A DNA stretch of 64,000 nt from the NCBI RefSeq assembly GCF_000344615.1, contig NZ_KB467824.1:2411962-2475961 (forward strand), read 5' to 3'. The notes under the pieces are model-generated. The model worked only from the letters and a program-made list of their open reading frames with translations. It had not been told where the DNA came from and did not search any database. A program made the position numbers and the translations under genes. This stretch comes from Janthinobacterium sp. CG3 (GTDB lineage Bacteria; Pseudomonadota; Gammaproteobacteria; Burkholderiales; Burkholderiaceae_D). Of the stretch, positions 59,601-64,000 are shown in pieces (positions within the stretch are counted from its first letter, which is position 1; every line of letters begins with the position of its first letter).

Positions 59601-60478
59601 GCGCCGCGCAAGACCTGGAGCAATTGCGCGCACTGCTGGCGGTGCCGGCCGAGGCCATCGCGGCGGAACGGCGCGCCTTGCAGGCGCTCGACGCCGGCGC
59701 GGCCAGCGCCGCCACCGTGCTGGCCGAGCGCCGTGCGCAACGCCAGCAGCACCAGCAGCACCAGCAGCACCAGCAGGGCGGCCAGGCCGACGGACCCGGC
59801 CAGCGCGACGCCGCCGGCCTGGCCGACGACCTGGCCGCGCTGACGCTGGAGCGCAAAACCGCGCACGACGCGGCCACCGCGTTGCGCCTGGGCATCGCCC
59901 AGGACGACGCGCGCCGCCACAGCGCGCAGGGCATGCTGGCCGAAATCGGCCAGCAGGAAGACATCGAGCGGCGCTGGGCGCGCATGAACGAATTGATCGG
60001 CTCGGCCGACGGCAAAAAGTTCCGCAACTACGCGCAGCAGTTCACGCTCGACGTGCTGCTCGGCTACGCCAATGCGCACCTGAACCAGCTGGCGCGGCGC
60101 TACCAGCTGGAGCGCATCGACAACCCGGCCAACCCCTCGCTGGGGCTGATGGTGCGCGACCAGGACATGGGTGGCGAACTGCGCTCGGTGCACTCGCTGT
60201 CGGGCGGCGAGTCGTTCCTGGTGTCGCTGGCGCTGGCGCTGGGCCTGGCCTCGCTGTCGTCGAACCGGGTGCGGGTCGAATCGCTGTTCATCGACGAGGG
60301 CTTCGGCAGCCTCGACTCGGAAACGCTACGGGTGGCCATGGACGCCCTCGACGGCCTGCAATCGATGGGGCGCAAAGTCGGCGTGATCTCCCACGTGCAG
60401 GAGATGACGGAACGCATCGCGACCAAAATCATGGTGCAACCGATGGCCGGCGGCAAAAGCGCCGTCTCGGTGCAATAA
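56687..60478 (+). CDS. sbcC: Exonuclease SbcCD subunit C
   Basis: 1263 residues, larger than the 1048 of E. coli. SMC-like ATPase. Walker A GPTGAGKST near residue 40, two long coiled coils, the zinc-hook CPVCG at about residues 613-617, ABC signature LSGGESFLVSLALALGLASL, and Walker B-type LFIDEGFGSLD near the C-terminus. A His/Gln-repeat (QQHQQHQQHQQ) lies near residue 1020 inside the second coiled coil. It is coupled to sbcD. High GC and Ala/Gln-rich. Confidence 0.95.
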   Translation: MRILRIGGKNLASLAGEFGVDFEQEPLASSGLFAISGPTGAGKSTLLDALCLALYDATPRLLKVAGRNALPDVGKETVSAQDTRTLLRRGAADGYAEVDFVGNDGRAYRARWSVRRSRTKAEGALQPTAMSLHQLPALQPIGATKTEVKVEIEQRIGLSFEQFTRAVLLAQNEFSTFLKTEDNERGELLETLTGSTVYSAISMRAYERARREQALLLRLTERLADQKPLGAEARIALDADSAAADAALAALEQRKAALEQHVRWHQEAAKLRHNEQLAEQALHASQAEIALAGARRAALAHNDAVQAARPLADDIARIDAELARTHAVLAASQRDAAQAALAQDASAAALRQGGAALQAAERAQRDAAPQLDQAKALDARLDALRPSHRQAALIGRESERAHEAARAAAQEKKERYEQLAAAQNGSAAWLEQHQQWQALAQGWPRWDLLFVQAGQAAAQADGVAHAAAAAQQAAGASADDAAACADGLAASAQAVLALESQRQQAGAALAAVDGDALPQRRRQLEQRRDALADAEKTWTALAGKQARQALLRGQSTQWQRAMATAEAALAAEQAKAEPLMAAFSQAERSLKGAEAACAASVKTLRATLADDAPCPVCGALQHPYRDEDDALHAMLASLQAEVARCRRDAEENIAQQASQRTVKAGCIEQLGALKDELRELAEAVDAGAPLWRKQAGALQLPPGDEPGAWLAAQLTASQGALQALQQQEQALHHALAARDQAQRACDQAAGAHAGLVAAAAAAQTRLAQLNGELAGLEEKRIALALQLGGLLDELDSAFNHADVVNEDWKDSWHAAPSRFHAARHADSRQWLAQRGAHDERAVALASAGVELKAAAALAAKAELDAGAAQRAFATLDAQAKAMQGERAALWQGRAVGDVEAALGAAVELAKRQLAAQQESQRQAEQQRARLDEALAQAQRRLADLGAAAVAAAARLAAWLQQYLRGPAEPADGAAQDLEQLRALLAVPAEAIAAERRALQALDAGAASAATVLAERRAQRQQHQQHQQHQQGGQADGPGQRDAAGLADDLAALTLERKTAHDAATALRLGIAQDDARRHSAQGMLAEIGQQEDIERRWARMNELIGSADGKKFRNYAQQFTLDVLLGYANAHLNQLARRYQLERIDNPANPSLGLMVRDQDMGGELRSVHSLSGGESFLVSLALALGLASLSSNRVRVESLFIDEGFGSLDSETLRVAMDALDGLQSMGRKVGVISHVQEMTERIATKIMVQPMAGGKSAVSVQ

Positions 60479-60493
60479 AGGCCGTGCAGCGTG

Positions 60494-60552
60494 GCGTCGG
60501 TCGGAGGAGCGATAGCGTAATCCGGCATGGTCCGCCGTGGCGCGCCGGCCTG
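60494..60552. repeat. Dispersed repeat, GTAGGTCGGATTAGC type, copy E (short)
   Basis: GCGTCGGTCGGAGGAGCGATAGCGTAATCCGGC core, between sbcC and the small gene at 60556. Confidence 0.55.
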
Positions 60553-60555
60553 TCG

Positions 60556-60708
60556 CTACCGCTTATACGGGTCGCGTTCCATCTTCACCAAATCCCAGCC
60601 CAGTTCGCGGCGGATCTGTTTCGGGTCGGGCGGCGGGCGGCGCTGCTCCAGTTCGGCGCGCAACCAGCGCCGCACAACTTCCTTGCTAGGGGGTTTAGGC
60701 TGTTCCAT
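60556..60708 (-). CDS. Small unknown protein, 50 residues
   Basis: From MEQPKPPSKEVVRRWLRAEL. A start eight codons earlier (MFLRGHK) is possible. It has a basic, helical, Arg/Lys/Pro-rich sequence (EQRRPPPDPKQIRRELGWDL) that reads like a genuine conserved small protein. The later Pro-rich ORF frame upstream is not supported. Function unknown. Confidence 0.6.
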   Translation of the reverse strand: MEQPKPPSKEVVRRWLRAELEQRRPPPDPKQIRRELGWDLVKMERDPYKR

Positions 60709-60915
60709 TTTGTGGCCTCTTAGAAACATCACTGGCATTTGTGCCAATAACGTTAGCATAAGCCCGCCGTTGACCGTTGTTACATTTTCTGACGACATAC
60801 TGCTGATCAAGCTCATGCCAACGCAAAATTTGCTGTCATACAGATAATAAATTAGCGCAGTGATAGAATTCCGCCTCGCGCGACAGCGCCGCACCGTCAA
60901 CCCACCAAGGAAATC

Positions 60916-61125
60916 ATGAAAGCAGCCCGCACTCTCACCTTCAAATGCGCCAAATGCGCGAAATCGGTCCAGGTCTACCTGCAGAAGGTATCGGCCTGCT
61001 CGCACATCCAGCCCTACCAGGGCCTGTGCCAGTGTGGCGAGCTGAAGCGCCACGCCACCGGCTCGGCCGACGCCGTCAAATCGTATCTGGAATCGGCCGA
61101 CGGCAGCTGGGCGCACCACCACTGA
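60916..61125 (+). CDS. Small zinc-ribbon-like protein, 69 residues
   Basis: MKAARTLTFKCAKCAKSVQV, with a CAKC pair early and CSH and CQCG later, so four or five Cys could bind a metal. A HH tail closes the protein. An AAGGAAATC ribosome site precedes the ATG. No known family was recognised. It stands alone between the small minus-strand gene and the gene at 61261. Confidence 0.65.
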   Translation: MKAARTLTFKCAKCAKSVQVYLQKVSACSHIQPYQGLCQCGELKRHATGSADAVKSYLESADGSWAHHH

Positions 61126-61260
61126 CCTGCTTGCCACGGGGAAGCGCCGCCGCGGCACGCCTCTGGTGTCAAGGTTTGCGGCAACGTTTCTCCCCGGCCT
61201 CAAGGAATCGCAGGCGCTGCCGATAACAATATGTAATCACCTTTCCCCAGGCAGCCCACC

Positions 61261-62127
61261 ATGTCCCTCCTCCCCGCCCTGAACGCGCGCCAGTTGCCGC
61301 ACCCCACGCCCGCCGCGCAAGGCGATGCCAGAAGCGGCGGCCGGGTCGCCGCCGCGCACGAGGGACATCCGAACTCGCCGCTGAACGGCGTCTCGCTGTC
61401 GCAGGGCGGGCTGGACTTGTCTGCGCAAGCGCTGCTCGAGCGCACCGACGCGCTCGGCAACGCCACCCTCGACGTCGCGCAAGGCTTCCTCAACAGCTTC
61501 ACGCGCAGCCTGCTGGGCGACGCCGCCGACGGCGCCACTATCCAGTTCGACTCGGCCAGCTTGTCGGTCGAGTCCAGTTTCGCCGCCGCCGTGCGCCATC
61601 GCGAAGGCCCGAACGGCAGCTTCGACGCGGCCGCCTTCCGGCTCAGCGAAAGCGCGCACTTCATCGGCAAGGGCACCATTACCACCGCCGACGGCCAAAG
61701 CTACGAGTTTGAAATCGAGGTCCAATACGACGCCCGCATCGACGCATCGACGGCGAACCGGAGCCGCGACGACGCCGGCAGCGCCGGCAGCGGCGCCGCG
61801 CCGCGCCCCGACAAGGCCAGCGCCGACGACGCCCTGCCGACGCGGGACCTGCCGAACGTCAACTTCCCGGGCAGCCTGAACGACTTGTTCAAACTGCTTG
61901 GCCAACAACTGCGCGGCGACCTGCAAGCGCCGCCGGCCGAAGGCGGCGCCGCCCAAGGCGGCTCGCTGTCGCTGCGCATGCTCAATCTGGTCAAGCAAGC
62001 GACCCAGCTCGACGCCGGCGCCACCCAGGCGCGGGACGAGGACAGGGCGCGCGCCAAAATGCTGGCCGACGCCTACGGCGTGCCGGTCGTGGCCGACGCC
62101 GCCGCGACGGACAAGCCGGCCGTTTAA
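61261..62127 (+). CDS. Unknown protein, 288 residues
   Basis: MSLLPALNARQLPHPTPAAQ start. A conserved-looking middle has LDVAQGFLNSFTRSLLGDAADG, then ATIQFDSASLSVESSFAAAV and HFIGKGTITTADGQSYEFEIEVQYDARID (beta-rich). The second half is Ala/Asp-rich with NDLFKLLGQQLRGDLQ. No signal peptide or membrane segment is obvious. Not recognised as a known family. A regulator or structural role is possible but unsupported. Confidence 0.65.
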   Translation: MSLLPALNARQLPHPTPAAQGDARSGGRVAAAHEGHPNSPLNGVSLSQGGLDLSAQALLERTDALGNATLDVAQGFLNSFTRSLLGDAADGATIQFDSASLSVESSFAAAVRHREGPNGSFDAAAFRLSESAHFIGKGTITTADGQSYEFEIEVQYDARIDASTANRSRDDAGSAGSGAAPRPDKASADDALPTRDLPNVNFPGSLNDLFKLLGQQLRGDLQAPPAEGGAAQGGSLSLRMLNLVKQATQLDAGATQARDEDRARAKMLADAYGVPVVADAAATDKPAV

Positions 62128-62344
62128 AAGGACGCTCGCGCGGCTCGGCTTTTCGAAAAGCCATGCCCGCAATCATGGCGCCCGCGCGCCACGTATAATG
62201 GCGGGACAAACCACGGGCTGCCGCACGCGACACCGCCGCGCGCCCTCCTCCTTTTCGAATGACCGCCATGTCCTTGACCTTCCGCACCGCCGCGCCGCGC
62301 ACCGCCGCGCGCCATTTCGCCGCCCCTTGCCCGCAGGTGGCGGC

Positions 62345-63523
62345 ATGAGCGCCGCCGCGCCGTACCCGCTGATCCACTGGATCGAGGAGGGCCAGGAGCG
62401 CTCGGCGCGCTGGCGCTCGGAGAGCGGCATGCCGGCGCCGAAAAAAGTAGTGCTGGCCGACGACCGCACCAACGCCGACGTCGCCTACCGCCTGGCCTGC
62501 GAAGGCACCGCCCTGCTGTGGCGCGGCGACTTCCAGAACGCGCGCCAACTGCTGCAGGCGCTGGCGCGGCGCGCCGACCACAAGCACGACAAGTCCGGCA
62601 AGCGCGCCAAGGCCGCCAAGGAGGCGCGCGCCGCCAAGCCGCCCGCCTCGCCGACCGAGGCCTTCAACCTGCACCGCCAGGCCCAGTCGCAACGCGCGCG
62701 CACGCTGGCCATGCTGCTGCTGCCGTTCGAGGCCGACTACAGCATTCCGCTGCGCCGCGCGCCCGACGTCCAGCTGGCCTGCAACGAGGCCTACGGCCGC
62801 GGCGAGGAGCCTTTCGTCGCGTCGCTGCGCGAACTGCTCGGCCTGATCGGCGCGCATGAATGGCGCCGCACCGGCGTCGAACTGGCCACGCTGGGCCAGC
62901 GCATCCACCCGCACTACGGCGTGTTCGCGCCGATCCGCAGCGAGTACGTCGGCCTGGTGGCGGACGCGCCGATTCCGCCGCGCGCCGCCCTGGCCTTCGA
63001 CATCGGCACCGGCACCGGCGTGCTGGCGGCGGTGCTGGCGCAGCGCGGCATCCAGCGCGTCGTCGCCACCGACATGGACCCGCGCGCGCTCAGCTGCGCG
63101 CGCGAAAACCTGGCCCGGCTCGGTCTGGCCGACAAGGTCGAGGTGGTGCAGGCCGACCTGTTCCCGGCCGGGCGCGCGCCGCTGATCGTGTGTAATCCGC
63201 CGTGGCTGCCGGCGCGACCCAGCTCGCCGATTGAATTTGCCGTCTACGACCCGGAAAGCCGCATGCTGCGCGGCTTCCTGGGCGGCCTGGCCGGGCATCT
63301 GGAGCCGGGCGGTGAAGGCTGGCTGATCCTGTCCGACCTGGCCGAGCACCTGGGCCTGCGCCCGCGCGCCGAGCTGCTCGGCTGGATCGAGGCGGCCGGC
63401 CTGAAGGTGCTGGCGCGCCTTGACGTCAAGCCTACCCACCCGCGCGCCGCCGACGCCAGCGACGCCCTGCACGCCGCGCGCGCCGCCGAAGTGACCTCGC
63501 TGTGGCGCCTGGCCGCCGCGTAA
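62345..63523 (+). CDS. Class I SAM-dependent methyltransferase (HemK/PrmB-like, NPPW motif)
   Basis: 392 residues from MSAAAPYPLIHWIEEGQERSA. SAM site FDIGTGTGVLAAVLAQRG and substrate motif VCNPPWLPA give the N-P-P-Y/W loop of N-methyltransferases acting on glutamine or bases. An N-terminal helical domain with a Lys/Ala-rich stretch (about 85-110: KRAKAAKEARAAKPPAS) precedes it. Target unknown. The following region to 63643 is an IS boundary. Confidence 0.85.
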   Translation: MSAAAPYPLIHWIEEGQERSARWRSESGMPAPKKVVLADDRTNADVAYRLACEGTALLWRGDFQNARQLLQALARRADHKHDKSGKRAKAAKEARAAKPPASPTEAFNLHRQAQSQRARTLAMLLLPFEADYSIPLRRAPDVQLACNEAYGRGEEPFVASLRELLGLIGAHEWRRTGVELATLGQRIHPHYGVFAPIRSEYVGLVADAPIPPRAALAFDIGTGTGVLAAVLAQRGIQRVVATDMDPRALSCARENLARLGLADKVEVVQADLFPAGRAPLIVCNPPWLPARPSSPIEFAVYDPESRMLRGFLGGLAGHLEPGGEGWLILSDLAEHLGLRPRAELLGWIEAAGLKVLARLDVKPTHPRAADASDALHAARAAEVTSLWRLAAA

Positions 63524-63643
63524 ATTAAGTTACCCTGATGTTTAGCCCTGGAATCGCGACATCATTGCGCAAGCGTATTAGCAGCACTACTGGCGTCGCC
63601 TGCAGTATTAGTCAGACTTGTCGCAGGGCGATTGCATGAAGGA

Positions 63644-64000
63644 TCAGATGGCCAGGCCCAACACCTTGCCAAGGTAGTCGGCGTTCCAGCCCGCCTTTAG
63701 GCGCTTGGAGGCGACGCCGAGCTTCGTCGTTTTCTCGTTCTTCAGCAGGTTGAGGGCAATGCGGCGCAGGATGGCGAAATTTTGCGCCGCGTCGCCAACG
63801 CGCACGCGGCAGCCGTCCTCGCGAAATGCGACGTCCAGCACCCAATGCATGCTGTTTTCAATGCCCCAGTGCGCCCGTACTGTTTTGCCCAACATTGCAG
63901 CCTTGGCCGGCAAGCTGCTGATGTAATAGCGGCGTTCAACGCTGGCTGTTCCGGTGCTGTTTCGCCCGATGATTTCGCGCGTCGACTCGATCATGATGAG
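63644..64000 (-). mobile_element. ISAs1-family transposase, C-terminal part, 5' end outside the window
   Basis: Reads REIIGRNSTGTASVERRYYISS, AHWGIENSMHWVLDVAFREDG, VRVGDAAQNFAILRRIALNLLK, the DDE-type C-terminal region of ISAs1/H-repeat transposases, ending VLGLAI at 63644. The frame is open to the window edge. The stretch 63524-63643 should hold the right end of the element. The exact repeat was not fixed. Confidence 0.85.

Noticed and set aside
59747..59776. Possible CRISPR-like or tandem-repeat array in sbcC
   Set aside because: A trinucleotide repeat inside a coding frame, no spacers.

Overview
The window is high-GC bacterial chromosome that looks like a betaproteobacterium of the Oxalobacteraceae (Massilia, Duganella, Janthinobacterium group). 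Three things point there: the gene order rpmF-plsX-fabHDG-acpP-fabF-rpoE-rseA-degQ-lepA-lepB-rnc-era-recO-pdxJ-acpS-uvrC-pgsA, a PEP-CTERM protein, and strongly GC-biased codons. The genus is inferred from gene content and was not tested by a search.

Left edge (1-3.9 kb): part of a multi-PAS sensor with noticeably lower GC than the rest, followed by two decayed transposases (a Tn5-like IS4 type and an IS5 type). This acquired-looking stretch stops at a tRNA cluster of five near-identical tRNA-Gly(GCC) genes and one tRNA-Cys(GCA) (3.9-4.7 kb).

Core block (5.0-25.5 kb): about 21 genes all read on the minus strand, covering YceD, ribosomal protein L32, fatty-acid and phospholipid synthesis, the sigma-E factor with its DegQ protease, translation and secretion factors (LepA, LepB), RNase III, Era, RecO, PdxJ, AcpS, UvrC and PgsA. 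Two features stand out. RseA is short with no membrane anchor and rseB is absent. Two near-perfect long hairpin repeats sit between essential genes.

Middle (25.6-45.2 kb): Maf, an RsmI-like methylase, an EAL-HDOD protein, RlmJ with a disordered tail, isocitrate lyase, a PEP-CTERM protein, RraA with an MFS transporter and a divergent AraC regulator, a Fur-box-preceded PepSY iron-reduction type operon, a glutathione transferase behind a C12 tract, ClpB, a fluoride channel, MoaE, a DUF349 protein and an unknown helical protein.

Right part (45.5-64 kb): an internally deleted remnant of an acetyl-CoA-synthetase/GNAT fusion, a yajD-alkX-DUF2804 operon, a nonsense-mutated S41 protease, a LysE/LysR pair, a frameshifted PAS-GGDEF diguanylate cyclase, the sbcD-sbcC nuclease operon, small unknown genes, a methyltransferase, and the C-terminal part of an ISAs1 transposase running off the edge.

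Dispersed intergenic repeats of at least three types recur through the window and flank several of the broken genes. No CRISPR array, prophage, rRNA or restriction system was seen. I found no convincing entirely new multi-gene system. The strongest anomalies are the reduced sigma-E regulatory locus and the repair-gene neighbourhood at 46-60 kb.
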